From Papiliotrema nemorosa (taxonomy: Eukaryota > Basidiomycota > Tremellomycetes > Tremellales > Rhynchogastremaceae): a stretch of 45,221 bases of DNA. Of this stretch, positions 9,095-21,609 are shown piece by piece. The position numbers and the translations under genes are program-made. The notes below the pieces were generated by a model. It saw only the letters and a list, made by a program, of their open reading frames with translations. It searched no databases and was not told the DNA's origin. The DNA lies in assembly GCA_032158125.1 (NCBI GenBank), contig JASKOT010000060.1:1-45221 (forward strand), read 5' to 3'. Each line of letters starts with the position of its first letter. Within the stretch, counting starts at the first letter, position 1.

Positions 9095-12000
9095 ATGATC
9101 AGTAAGTCGTCTTTCAACCTCATTCTTTGTACTAACGAGTCACCATGTGAACGGTGCTTATCTCTTAGTGTACTCATACGCTCAAACGGCACATTACTTG
9201 AAATATCACCAACCATCCAAAACCATGGTGGAAACCATCACCCCAAATCTCGCTCCGGCTGCGCCAGCGAAAGATCCCATACCCCTCCCTGGCATCTCGC
9301 CCCCCATTGTTCCTGCATCCCGTGAGACAAATGTGTCGTACCCTTCTGTGGCCGAGTCGGAGAAAGAAGTTTTCTATAGGAAGTACGGGAGATACAAATG
9401 GTGGGCCAGGGATGCGGCGGAACAAGGAGCGGTGGGCATACTTGAGAGTCGACCTGGGAGAGCTGTCGGTGTCGGCAGTGCAATATGGAGCGATACCAAT
9501 ACATTGTCCCGGGAAGACATCCCTATATCACTTGGACATACGAGCAACGGTTTGAGAAGGAGCGCTTCTCAACTCGGTCCAGTCACTTCTGCGAAGGATA
9601 TGGAGGTGCAACAGCGAGCCCACAGGTCGCAGGTCGGCAATAGCCTGACAGCTCTACCGACCGACCCCACTCTTCCCCGTGCGCCTCAATTGCGCGTCCC
9701 GTCTGCGACAAAGCCCTCACCTCTGCCGGTTCTCGCTCGACCTCAAAAACACTTATCACCAATCTCAAACAAGGCTACTTCACCTGCACCGGGCGATCTG
9801 CTTCAACCTGTACCCTCTCAGGGCTCGACTCGAGCTCAACGTGAGGCATACCTTTCCTCGGCATTGTCATTACCCCTCGACATGCTAGTTGAAGTGGTCG
9901 ATCCTCTTCCTCCCCAGAATGGCTCTCGCTCCTCTTCCAAAGGCAAGACGTCCCGTGAATCGGCTATGCCGCCAGATGGAAAGCCTTCTCAGTCTTCGGC
10001 TAGACTCCCACTGAGATCGCTCAGTGCCACACTCAAGAGTCCAGCGTCAGCTGGATCGACCTCGAAAGGTAGGATTAAGCATTCGGCGGAAGTGGACAAA
10101 CCTTTTCTGGCCAGGAGCAAGACAGTCGCAATCTCAACCCCGAATCAAGCAATGCCGAATGTCTCCCTGCCCCGGCCTCATCTCTTACGCTCAACCAAGA
10201 CGGCTCACCCGAATGCGCCCCCTGCCCCTCCGTCGTCCCAACAAACACCTCGTCCGGTTTTCGTTCAACCGCTTGGTCTTCCGTCCCAGGGAAAGATCCC
10301 ACCCAACGGCGCGCTCGGCTTGACAGACATCCCTGATCCATCAATAAGACACTCATGGGAGCCCAGCAAAGCGGTCGAACCGCAGTCGGTACCTCTTGCA
10401 ACTGTCCGCCCAGAGCGACAGCTCGGCTCGCAAGGATCAAAGCGACGCACTCGACCTTCCATTCTAGAAGCTCCCAGTGGTCAGTCAAGTGGACATACAT
10501 TTCAGTACGCAGAGCGGAGCCTGCCCTCGACGGGTGCTCAGCAAGCTCGACATCAAGAGTCGACAATGGCAGCTCCGGGGCAATCATTAGGCTCACATCA
10601 GTCTGATCCTTTAGATCACTCGACTAAGACCATGCCTGCGTCAGCTACCACCTCAACTCTCCTTGATAGAAGACCTCCTATACCAACTCTTGCAGCACCT
10701 GTCGCACAATATGAACCGCCTACGTCAGAAACTACCGGCAAACTATCGAGAAATGCTGGACGGGTCGGATCCGCTAACAGTCGCCCCTCGCAAGACTGTA
10801 TCTCTTCGACGCTTTCACCACCTTCGCTTCTTACGCCGCGAGGTGTGGATACCCCTGGACCCGTGATCGTGGGATCAAATGATGCGATAAAGAGGAATCT
10901 CGATTCTCGAGGTGTGAACAGATCCCCGTCCAATAGCGAATCAAGGCTCGGAGTGTCGACTCGGCAGAATGAAGCAGCAGTACGAAGCGCTGGATCGACG
11001 GGCTCCCAATGGCACCGTCCATCACCCCTCAACCTGATTGAAGAGACGGATGTATCGCGGACACCCGCTGTGACCGAAAACGTCGCAATACAAGTCGAAA
11101 TAGCCCGCTCACGCGGAGGCCAACATGTGAGCTCGCAATCGTCAATGCTGCCTCTAGCGCCTGCACCTACGCCAGCTGAGATGCCTCTTCGGTCCATCTC
11201 TACTACTGGTTCCCGAGATCCTGTGACAGTACCGCCCAATCACGCGCCCGCACTGCCCATTGCGCATCGTCAGCAGCTACCATTACCCAGACCAGCCCTT
11301 TCACGGACCCATTCATCCAGCCAAGGCCTTCTTACGCTGGGGCGACGCCAGCGAGATTCGTCTACCACGAGCTTGACAGCAAGATTCGAGCCCGCAATGT
11401 ACCCTCTGCCTCCCAGTGGACCGAGCGGAACTAAGACTGATACTGTCGTACTATCTCCTGTTTCGCACACTCCGTCGGCGGTAGGTCTCTTCTTCATTGG
11501 CATGGCTGTGTGCTGACTTCAGCTGATACCCGCTGTGCGATCGACCGGAACGAATGGCACGGCAAATTCCCCTTCAGTCAATCTAGCTGGGAATACCGTC
11601 GTCTATGCCACAAACTCGAATGTGCATATTGCTACACCAGATGCGCCTCCTCTCCCGCCGAAGCAGTCCCGACTACGGACACGAGGCCCCCTTGCTGCGC
11701 GGGTTGAGGAGATCTCAGACGATGAAATGCCTTACGCGACGACTGTCCCCCCGCCTAGTCGACCGGTGTATCGGGTTTCGGAGATCATGACAGGTCCACA
11801 CACTGTGCCTCGGCAGGTCCAGCCTCCCGTGCAAGGTCTTGCTCAATCCATTAGCGATCGCGGGATCTCTGTTGATGGTCAAACGGTCATTCTACCGAGC
11901 TCTCCACCCGTCAATATTCAAAGTCCGGACGCTGATCATCTGTCCTTCGAGGTGCCTTCTGGTAACCGGGGTCGTCTCCGAGTATCGCTCGCTTGGTTTA

Positions 12001-13616
12001 GAGACGGTCCCAGATCAGATAGGAGAAGGCGAAGAGACCATCAGGCGGATCACCCTTCTTCACCTTCCCCTCCTCCTGTACCGCCCAAAGGTCCGGCTTT
12101 GATCTCAACGCGGATTCGCGAGACGTTTTCGCCTCGACGTGGTGATCGGAATCCACCGCATACGACACCACGTCCGGAAGTGACTCGAGATGTGGATCGT
12201 GGGCATCGACCAGATCTTTCAACACATAGGCAATCTCCTCCGAAACTCTTTTCTCCACCTCGGCTGCATTCACCAGAGCCAGTCACTCCGTTTTACCCTC
12301 AGGGAATGCCGACTTACGGGCGTCAACCATACCCTATGCCCCATTCTGGCATGAATGGCTTTGCGTATCCCCAACCTCCGCCTGGAGTGATACACGGAAT
12401 GCTCAGCCCCTGGCCCCGGCCTGAAATGGGCATAATGATGGGACCCCACGGTATGCCTCTCATGCACGATCATTTCGGTCATTCCGCTCAACATTCACAA
12501 AGTCACCTCAATCTCAGTCGAACTGCTCCGCCTTCTCCTCCTCGTCCACCAAGTATCGAGCCACCTTCATCTCGCGGCTCTCCGCCCGCTGCTCCAGCTC
12601 CGTTGCCTGGTCAGGGCTATGGAAATGCTATGTTGGGCATGAATCAACCCGTCACTCCCGTAGCGAGATCGCAACCTGAGGCCCAACAACACCACGCAAT
12701 GCAGCGACCCATATGGGCGCGACAGTCCGAGGAACAGCGACCGAGATATAATGGTGGAGGAATGATCTCGAGGATGTTTGGCAAGAAACGTAACGTGGCC
12801 TGGGACGATGATCAGCCACAAGACACATCGAGGATCGGGATGTGGAGGCGGAATGTTGTTGCCGGTCGAGCGCCGACAATAGCGCCTACAGTAGCACCGA
12901 CATACGCCCCCTTGCCTGCTACATACCCGACCCAAACAATAAATTTTGGTAGAACCGACGACCGCTGGGGTCAGCTATTCCCTCGTAGACGCAGACGAGC
13001 GGACGAGGAGTACTACAGTCAGGGACAAAGACTTCGGACACGACCCGCAGACTTCATGTCAACTGGTATCGGTTTAGGATTCACTCGAGTAAAAAATGGG
13101 GATGGATACGGCAATTTTGGACGAGCAGCACGAACGGGCAATGGGCTGCATGCGGATCTAAGGAGATCAGAGCGAGCGAGATTAAAGGAGATACGAAGGA
13201 GAGAGAAGGTGATCAGGAGAAATCGGAGAGAGGCGAGGAGCAAAGAGTCACTGAGTCAGAGTCAGAACCAAAGTCAACCTAGACTGATCGGCATCGCGGA
13301 ACCTAGGCCAACGCCTCGAAATCAAGGATTCCGACTAGGGGGTTTAGGCGGATTCAACTTGTTCAATTTTGTCCGACAGGGTCAAGACGGGTCAAAGGGC
13401 GGGTTTCGAGGTCAAAATAGATCTCGCCCGATCGATAAGGGTGAGAGCGCGAGAAGAGGTCTAGATGTCTCCCAGGTCCCTGTGATGGGAATGATGGAAG
13501 GGCTCTTTGGTGGAAGGCGTGATGTCTACGTACACGATGTCCAACCCGAAGGGGGAAAGCGGAAGTTGAGTGCCAGGAAGTGGGGAGACCGTGCGAGACA
13601 GCGTCGCAGGGTGTGA
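9095..13616 (+). CDS. Large, mostly disordered protein of unknown function
   Basis: Exons 9095-9101, 9169-11480 and 11523-13616 give 1,470 residues. The first exon is only ATG ATC A. Intron 1 has GTAAGT, ACTAAC and TTAG, and a stop lies directly upstream of ATG 9095. ATG 9225 (context AACCATGG) is an alternative start. Two segments look folded or conserved. One is near the N terminus (EKEVFYRKYGRYKWWARDAAEQG). The other is a basic C-terminal third with SRMFGKKRNVAWDDDQ, RIGMWRRNVV, DDRWGQLFPRRRRRADEEYY, and a highly basic helix (RRSERARLKEIRRREKVIRR). Between them is Pro/Ser/Gln-rich disorder with APTIAPTVAPTYAPLP repeats and a Met/Pro/His stretch. No transmembrane segment or enzyme motif is visible. 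The basic helix could bind nucleic acid or membrane, which is inference. Confidence 0.75.
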
Positions 13617-13706
13617 GTGATGTAGATTGCAGATGTTCCTTGTCAAACACCTTTTCAATGGCATGTGACTCCATATCCATGCATATCTCGTGTCCAGTGT
13701 CAGACC

Positions 13707-15085
13707 TTACAAGTGTTCCCTTTCCGGGCGTTGCCAGCTCAGCCCTGTAACCTTTCTCCTTTTGAACAGCTCTGTAATCTCCTCTTCGACCTTTTTCGCC
13801 TGCTCGACTTCTTCCTGACTCCTTTCTCCAGGCACGTTGACCGCTCTCCATCCTTTGACTGTCCGCTTGATCTCTTCGATACTCTTGCACCCAATGACGA
13901 CCGGGACGACTTTTCCATTCTTCATCTTCAATTCCCTAAAACCAAAGTCCAGCGCTACATTCTCCAACCTTGTCCCTCTCTCTTCTGCCAATTTCGCAGC
14001 TTCCCTGGTAGCTTCAAAGACCCCATCCTTTTCATTTCTGGCAGGATGCCAATCTGGTCCACCCGACGTGGTCAAAATACCCATGGCCAACGGCGCAGCA
14101 TTTGTGACTTCCACCCCGGCTTTCTCAAACTCTTGCAAGAAACCAGAAGAGAGGGAAGGGTTGATTATTGTCTGTTGAGCGTACGTCTGGATTATATCGA
14201 TTTTTATCCCTTTAGACTGGGCGAGGAGGGTGAGCCGGAGAAGGACCGGAAGGGGGTACGCTGCCATTCCGATTTTACGGATTTTACCCTGTTCACGCAG
14301 TTCCGCCAGAGTTGCGAGACCCTCCAAGACATTGTCGTCCCCTTCTCCCTGGGATCCGTGTGGACCGCGAAGTTTCCATGTATCGGGTAAAGAGGGGTCG
14401 GAGAGGGTATCGAGGGCGAGTAGGTGGTTCCCGGCCAAAGTGGGGAATGGGAATGAAGTTACATATTCTACATCGTGCAAGTCTGCTCGTCAGTTGTATA
14501 CCACAGTCTATTCGATGCACTCACAGACCACATCGAGGTAGGTCGTTTGTAACCTCTTCAAACTCCTTTCCACACTTGCGAGGGTAGTCTCTCGATCATA
14601 TGTGTGATGCCTGACATTTGGACCGTAATTCCCCACTTTGGTGATGATCTGATACGATTCTCTCGGGAATTCATCCTTCAACACAGAGAAACATCGACCC
14701 ATGACAATCTCTGAGGGATGATACCATGGTGCTAATATGAGCTCCGCATACACCCTACAACAATCTACTCACACGTGTCAAAGGCGTTGATTCCACATCG
14801 GAGAGCGTACCGTAACACTTGGACAGGTTCTCCACCCTGTACAAAGTCTTTGGAAGAGTAGATTCCATAGCCAAACACTGCACATCCAAGTATGACAGAG
14901 CTGGCGTCTTTCGAGGAAGATGCAGTCTGGTCTCAGCGCTAGTTCGTGTTGAGAGGAGGATGAATTACTGGCAGTATTTCGTTCGACGTTGGTTTATCTC
15001 CTTCCGAGTCTGGGATATCCGCGGGCAGGTCAGGAAGGACCTCTTCTGGCTGTGAAGGGTGGTAAGGACCGATTTCTCCTGGCAT
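13707..15085 (-). CDS. ARA2: Aldo-keto reductase, D-arabinose dehydrogenase-like
   Basis: Exons 15085-14969, 14926-14773, 14731-14525 and 14482-13707 give 417 residues. It has the aldo-keto reductase landmarks in order: VFGYGIYSSK near the first strand, the catalytic-Asp block ALRCGINAFDTSPWYHPSE (Tyr in PWYHPS), the Lys region YQIITKVGNYG, and YLDVVYLHDVEYV with the active-site His. A later part is EQGKIRKIGMAAYPLP. The order FDTSPWYHPSE, GR and FPRESYQI matches yeast Ara2, an NAD-dependent D-arabinose dehydrogenase supplying D-arabinono-1,4-lactone for erythroascorbate. Substrate assignment is from family likeness only; L-galactose dehydrogenase-like activity is an alternative. It converges with the upstream plus-strand gene across only 90 bp. 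Confidence 0.78.
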
Positions 15086-15453
15086 CTTGCTCGCTTCGAT
15101 ATCACTGTCGAGGGAAGAGTAACGACAGGGAGGAAAGATTCAGCGTTGTCACTTAATTATGCCTCCTGCTGGACAATGTCACTTCATCGACAACGGTTAA
15201 ACAACCCGCCCGGCCCGACCATTCTCCGAACAGCGATTCCAGTTCATGTCGCCGGTCCTGAAATGATGGCTCAAGTGTATGCCATGCATGGGAACGATTT
15301 CTATGTCTCTATGTGCATGCACTACCCCAAGCAATGGCTATAGCTGATAAAACCCGTTGCAGCGGATCGACAAATCTGTGACCATCTCGTCTCAGCTTGT
15401 CATATCCATCATCCTCCAATGGGGCGCGGCATCCGATGCCGACCTGGGTCCTC
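15086..15453. other. Intergenic between two minus-strand genes, 368 bp
   Basis: This holds the PEX6 3' flank and the promoter of the ARA2-like gene. No TATA box stands out, and no RNA gene or repeat is seen. Confidence 0.45.
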
Positions 15454-18400
15454 CTAGGTCTCCTTTGCACCAATCTCAAACCCCTTGAACTGACCTTGTA
15501 CCCTTTTGTAATGCTCCATCTCCTCCCTCGAGACACTTGGAACCAGCTTCTCCAAAGACTCCATGAAGTCTTCCCTGCCAACTCTGACCTCGATCTCTTC
15601 TGGAGTCGCCATCGAGGCGAGATAGTATTGAGGTGTGAGGGGGTGCGGAAATTCTCTAGGTGGTGGCAGAGCATTCAACGCCTCGATTCTCTTGTCCACT
15701 TGTTCTGCCTTTCGCGTCATAGCGCGCAACATAGCATCCGAGCATAACGCATAAAAGTCGGCACCCGTGTAGTTGAACGGACATGCTTCGGCGATTTCAC
15801 CGAGGTCTAAATCCTCGTCGAGCTTGAATTTCCTCGTGAGTGCTTCCAATATACTTTGTTGCGCCTGGTTGGTCTTAGCTACGCTGAGGTACAGCATCCG
15901 ATCGAAACGTCCTGGACGAAGTAATGCAGGGTCCAGCAAATCGGGCCGATTCGTAGCGCCCATGACAAACACATCCCCTCCTCCAGACTTGCTCATACCG
16001 TCCAATTCGGCCAAAAGTTGACTGACGATTCGATCCATGACTCCGCCAGAATCACCTTGGTTTCCTCGCTTCGGTGCGACCGAGTCCAGCTCATCCATAA
16101 AGATGATACAGGGACTGGCGTCTCGTGCACGTTGAAACACCCGTCTGACGTTTGCTTCTGACTCTCCAATGTACATGTTGAGCAGCTCGGGCCCTTTTAC
16201 CGAAAAGAAATTGAGGGAGCAAGATGTTGCAACTGCCTTTGCGAGAAGAGTCTTTCCTGTTCCGGGTGGACCGTATAGGAGAATACCGGATCGTTTCTTC
16301 AGACCTTCGACGAAGAGCTCCGGACGCTCCAAAGGGAGCTGCACGGTCTCCAAGATTTCCTTCTTGACATCGGCAAGTCCTCCGACATCTTCCCATCTAA
16401 CATTGGGAATCTTTGGTGCTCCGATACTATCCGAATAGCTAGCTCTAGCGTCACCCAAGGCTTTCTCAATGTCGACGGCCGAAAGAGCCAATCCGGCCAG
16501 TCTGAGTTGGATAGGATCTCGCTTCGTGGCCTTCAGAACGCGCTCTAAGGATGTGTCCTCCGCTCGATGTATCAGCGAGACGATATCATTTGCCTGTAGA
16601 GCCGCCGACTGAGCCGAGATCATTCCCTGAGACACATCCGGATTGAGAGTAATCGAGGCAAGAGCAGTGCCAGCTATCGCCGACCTCTCGGCTTCATTCG
16701 GTGCCTAAGGTATCAGGACCCGTTATCCGCGCGCATCACTGGAACACTCACCCCGATCTCTATCTCTTGCTTGAAGCAGCTCAGGATCTCGCCTGAAGTG
16801 GCGTCGACATCTGACGTCGTTCCAATCAGAACACTTGGCCAGCCGCTTTCTGCACTCGCGTCCCGCAAGGCAGTCAACACGTCTTCGAGTACTTTTACAA
16901 TTGGTGGAGGCCTGCCCATGGGGCCAGACTCGGACTTCTTTGACAGAATCTCGATGTGCTTGATGAGAAGGATCGATGGACTACAGGCCTTGGCTTTGTC
17001 TAACGCTGCGAGAATAGAGCCTTCCGTATGTTGAGGGGAATCGCCAATGATGTCAAACGCATCAACCTGCAGGTCAGTCTCCGCAGGGTGTTTCCATTCG
17101 AGACTCACGATCACGACATTGAAACCGAGCTCGTCCGCGATGGACATGACGAGACTGGTCTTGCCTCCGCCCCTCGCACCTTTGACGAGGATTGACAATT
17201 GGAGAGCACTAGCCAGCGACACATTGGCGAAGCAAGAAGACAATAGGTTGCGCAATCGAGTACTAGCTGTCTGATTGAAAGGCAAATCTGGAACGACTGC
17301 TTCGTGAGCTCGGCCAAGGAATGATTGATCGGCAGCTCACCTAGATTATGCCACATCCTTTCACCCACTCGCTGACTCACGCGGAATCGCTCGATTCCAT
17401 TAAGAACCATTCTCGTGCTACCATCTTTACCGACGTCGACCCAGCAGCCCAGCTCGCCGGATCGAGCTTTCGAGGAGACACTGGACCGAAAGTCCTCGTC
17501 GAGAGAGTTGAGCGGGTCATATGAAAGGCCAGTGACGATAAAGTACACCAGTGATGTCGCCTGCTTCCTAGTACTCCTGATCGTCCAGCCGGACTCCTCC
17601 CCATCAGAGTCGGTATCTGTTTCTGAGTCCGGTCCTTCATCCGCCTCGAGAGGTCTGTCGATCCATACCGGGACGGGGATGATATCGCCTCGTTTGATCA
17701 GCCTTGAATCTACTCCTTCCTTGATGTTTCCAGTGTCTGAGGCAAATGCGTCTTGAAGACCTTTCAGCCAGGACCGTTCGTACCGCTTATCCATGCCCTC
17801 GGAAGTCGCGACTCTGGCCAGTGTCATGGTTTTGGCGATGGGGAGGGTGGGCTGTCTGGCTCCGAACGAGGTGGGCATGACGTATATCTCATGCGCAGTA
17901 GCGCCAACCTGAGAAGATAGTGCGCGGTGAAGAGATGGCGTGATCATAATGGGATTGTCTGGCCTGCCCGTCAGCTGTGCCTTCGGTGGCAGTTCGCGGT
18001 GACTGACAGATCCTCATTCTCCTCATCCAGCCTTTCCCAAGCAAGGGCTCTGACCAGGCGGGTTGCGCTCGAGCCAGTATCGTAAGAGTTCGATCGAAGG
18101 AGAACCTGTGTGTCAGATGCATACGCTCTTCAGGAAAGCTCACCCAGTCACCCTCGAATATGCCTGCTCGTCCTAATCCTCCGACACCCATCCAGCATAC
18201 ATCATCCTCCCGACTGCTCTCCTTTTTCCACTTGGCTACTCTAGATGGCCCAGCTGCTGTCATTACCGAAAACTTCGTCCCGATCTCTTCTGTCTCTTCT
18301 TCTCCCCCTAAAATTTCTTGAGCTTGCGCAGGCGGACTGGACGGAGCAGTAAAATGATACCCATTCGGTCTAGGCGTAATAGATCCGGATGTTGACGAAT

Positions 18401-19352
18401 ATGCCGAGTCTGCTAGATCGTACGATTCAGTGACGGGCGACCCGTCAGGTAAAGCTACAGGTTGAGAGAATCTGAGATCCAAGGATGAGCTCAAGAAAGC
18501 ATCTGGGTCGAAATCAGCCATAGAGAGGTGCGTTTTGCCATGGCTGCTCTCGCTCATTGTGCCATCTATGTCAACCCAGCGAGATTCGGGCTCCATGATG
18601 TGTGTAGTAGAAGTCACGATGATCCTAGTTGATGGTGTGAGGACGCCTTGCTGGACCGGATCTGAAGTGAGGATACGCATGGTGGATGGACCGTTCTTCC
18701 GGGGTATGTTGATCGTATCGCCTTGCCGGAGTATCCGTGCTGGACGAGTAGTGTGGGAGCCATGCCCATTGGCTGTCCCATTGGGCATGATCGGATCGGT
18801 AGAGCTGTAGAATAGCTGCAGATCCAAATCGTCGATATCGCTTTGGTATGACTGGGTGGATGTCGAAGAAACAACCGGTTGAAGGACGACCAGCGACAAG
18901 CCGATAGGTTCATGCAGGTGTAAGAGAGCTGCCAAAGGTGGGGCAGAGAAAGATGGAAAAAGATGAGCAGGGACCAGAAGTTCCATGTCACCCTTAGATT
19001 GTTCCCGGACATCCTGTCTTTCAGCGTTGCGCGATGTCGAAGCCAAGCTCACATCTGAGGGCTTGACCCAAATCACAAGTGTTTTGCGCTTGCCCTTGGT
19101 AGGTAGCCTCCTATCTTCTGGCCATTCTACTACCACTCCCAAATGCGATTGCTCGACGTTGTGACCATTGGTCCGAGCTGAATGCGAAGCACGAGCTGCG
19201 CTAGATCTGCTCAGAAGCGAATCCCAAAGCGAAGGTGAAGCCAGCCCCCATTCTTGCCCTTTCGATGACGAAGCCAGCGGGGATGTATATGAATCTAAAA
19301 TCGGACTGATATCCACTCTCAATGGTCTGCGGTGCGCTCGCGAGGCTGGCAT
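15454..19352 (-). CDS. PEX6: Peroxisomal AAA ATPase Pex6
   Basis: Six exons (19352-18144, 18105-18008, 17963-17341, 17296-17109, 17066-16752, 16704-15454) encode 1,227 residues. The two N-terminal domains are divergent. D1 has a Walker A (GARGGGKTS, about 683-691), but its Walker B position reads [11 protein letters not shown] without the DE pair, as expected of a weak D1 ATPase. D2 is canonical: [12 protein letters not shown], Walker A GPPGTGKT (about 956-963), Walker [10 protein letters not shown] (about 1010-1018), [21 protein letters not shown]. The D2 signature is Pex6-type rather than Cdc48. With Pex1 it forms the hexamer that pulls the receptor Pex5 out of the peroxisomal membrane. Several introns are 38-44 nt. 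A Ser/Glu/Asp-rich acidic insert ([13 protein letters not shown]) lies in the linker. Confidence 0.92.
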
Positions 19353-19585
19353 GTTGAAACAAGAAAGGGAGAAGTGTTGAATGAGTCGAGGGGAGAAAGA
19401 TGAGCTTTTTGGTCGGCGGGTAAATCACAAGCCAATCTAACCGGAGCACCGTATACCACACCTGGAGCTAGACCGAGCAACGTCAGCCTGGTGCAGATCA
19501 AGCAACAGCCATCAGGAGCAGTGCAGAAGGACCCGGGATGAGCTGGAAGAATAGAGACATCCTGCGATGCATATGTTTGTCGCTT

Positions 19586-20389
19586 TCAAACCAGCCAACC
19601 TCTATAGTCCACCCTTCTACCTTCTGCCCCGCCCATATCTGGCCACTGGACCACCATCTTGTCCACAAACGGCTTTAACAACTTGGCAGATAGTGAAAGG
19701 GTTTTGACTCGGGCGAAACTCTCCACGTAGATGATCTTGGTATATGACAGCCCGAAGATGCGACGGATGTAGGAAACGAGAACCAGCACAACACATGTTC
19801 CCGGTCCATTCAATAATAAGACGTCGACCCATGGTTGGGTAGGTCTGTCTAATAAGGGGAGCAAGAAAAGATGGTGAATAGTCACCATTATTGTGTATAG
19901 GGTGGATAGGGCGGAGGAAAGGATGGATTGACCGACTTTGCGAGCTCGAGGAAGGAGTACAATGTCGTATGCCTGGTAGATCAGCCCTTGCACTATTTTC
20001 AGAGTCAATCATAAATTAAGAGTGAGTACACTTGAAATCCAACTGCCGAAGTATCACTGATGGACGAGACATACCTGCTGTCTTCTCTCAACGTCCTCGC
20101 CTGTCTCGTGCTCCCCCTCGATCTGTGCGATCATTCGCAATGACATCTCGTCTCCATGACATAGAACATATTTCCTGGGCGTGTACCTCGCATAGTCCAA
20201 AGTTGAGAGCAGAGTCCGCATTTCGGCAGTATGTCCACCTGAACCGAGAAATACGCCTAGGGAGCACGTTGAAGAGGGTGACCTCTTCTGCGCCTTTTGC
20301 GTGTTTTTTCCCGGTAATATAGCCCATATCCGGACGACAAGCGCTGCAAATAGCAGCACCGACGGTATGACCAGTGCGAGGAATCCCAT
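19586..20389 (-). CDS. ALG14: Alg14, membrane subunit of the UDP-GlcNAc transferase
   Basis: Exons 20389-20075 and 19972-19586 encode 233 residues, close to the yeast protein's length. An N-terminal membrane anchor (LALVIPSVLLFAALVVRIWA) is followed by the hallmark GVFLGSGGHTAEM loop. Further on are LPRARKVGQS, DVLLLNGPGTCVVLVL, IIYVESFARVKTLS and VQWPDMG. Alg14 anchors the catalytic Alg13 to the cytosolic face of the ER and together they add the second GlcNAc to dolichol-PP-GlcNAc. The 102-nt intron could be spliced to an earlier AG, but only the chosen acceptor keeps the reading frame. It lies 233 bp upstream of the PEX6 start on the same strand. Confidence 0.88.
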
Positions 20390-20507
20390 GATCGATGATT
20401 CGAAGCGTGATGCGTGGGTCCGTCTATGGCATGGTCGGTGAAGGTGACGTGTGGAAACGAGAAATCTCGAATGACATTTCTCGACCTTGCACTATCCTTC
20501 TACCACC
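20390..20507. promoter_or_regulatory. Compact divergent promoter, 118 bp
   Basis: Start codons of ALG14 (minus) and the two-helix membrane protein (plus) are only 118 bp apart, so transcription start sites and control elements must be shared or overlap. No clear TATA box is present. Confidence 0.5.
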
Positions 20508-21493
20508 ATGGCTCTCGCATCACTGTTTCCCAAAGGATTCTTCGACAAGAAGCCAGATGGGCCTGCTTCCTCCAGCTCAACAGTGGCATCTTCATCCACC
20601 TCCTCAATCCTACCTGTCGATCATGAAGCGCCCGAATCTCTGCCCGGTCGAGACAAAGATGGGAAATTCAAACTCCCCCCAGTCGCAATATACGTCTCTG
20701 GCGCAGCTGCATGTTACCCTTCAACCATGTGTGCTTGTAGCTGATGACCGCAGTTCGCCTTGACGATAGGTATGACGGTCCTTATCGTGCCATATGTTCG
20801 TATGGCAGGACGTACGACCAAAATTCCTCCTACCTTCATTTCGCATTCCAACACCTCGACAACCCTACGTCCAGGCCGTATAAAGCCGGTCAAGCTTGAT
20901 ACAGCGTCCAAAACGATCGGGTCCGAAATCAGCTCGAGATCTCTCCTGAGCGATCAGCCAGGTATCTCGCCTGTTACTGTTGAGAATCCGCCCGATCTGT
21001 CGAAGAGGGCATCTTCCATTGCTGCCGCACAAATCCCAGATGAACGGGCAGACACACCCTTACTGTCCTCGAGGCGATTCAATACCTCGGAAGAGAGATC
21101 ATTGTACGGCACAAGTGAAGCGGACGACAAGGATGATATAGCCAGAGCTCAAGTTTCCCCCTTGATAGGGTTCTACGCTCTGGGCATAGCGACGGGCATT
21201 GTTGGGCTGAGTGCTGGACTGGGCGTATGGGTCACAGCCAGACTTATGGGTGTAAACAATGTACGTCAAAGAGGGCTAACGTCTTGGTGCTGACAGATCA
21301 GATGGAGGAACTGGCGCAGAGACTCAGAGAGGGTTTGGTCAAAAACATGCCGGTTCTCGCGCAGACGATGGACGAAGCCAAAGAGGCAGAGAAACGAGAG
21401 CTGGGAGAGGCGAGTCATAGCAGTGTGTGGGATCAGTGGAGCCGTACGATCTTGGGAGAGTCAAGCACAGACGACGGTAAACGACAAGTATAA
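20508..21493 (+). CDS. Unknown protein with two transmembrane helices
   Basis: Proposed exons 20508-20708, 20754-21249 and 21297-21493 give 297 residues. The first intron is modelled with a GC-AG boundary (GCATGT to CCGCAG). This yields a continuous first helix (YVSGAAFALTIGMTVLIVPY, about residues 61-80). A GTCTCT donor 15 nt upstream would also hold frame but shortens the helix. A polar Ser/Asp-rich segment of about 100 residues separates it from a second helix (PLIGFYALGIATGIVGLSAG). A C-terminal amphipathic helix follows (QMEELAQRLREGLVKNMPVL). This could be a hairpin organelle membrane protein. No family is recognised and the compartment is unknown. Confidence 0.65.
20709..20753 (+). other. 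Candidate GC-AG intron (45 nt)
   Basis: Donor GCATGT, branch GCTGAT and acceptor CCGCAG; phase 0 on both sides. Splicing joins SGAA to FALTIG and makes one unbroken hydrophobic helix. No GT donor with a good consensus keeps the frame here. Confidence 0.45.
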
Positions 21494-21609
21494 TCATGCA
21501 ATTTCATGGGAGATGTACATATGCAACGATGCTAGTTGGTCTTTAGCCTGCCCTCGTCCCGAGTCTTCCTCTCATTATCACCGACAGTATCGTCCCAGCT
21601 ATGCAAAGC

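Noticed and set aside
16713..17947. Two or three independent AAA or membrane proteins in the PEX6 region
   Set aside because: The overlapping ORFs join into one six-exon PEX6 frame with 38-44 nt introns.
13707..21493. A metabolic gene cluster (reductase, PEX6, ALG14, permease)
   Set aside because: The genes belong to unrelated core pathways, and no backbone synthase or co-oriented tailoring set is present.
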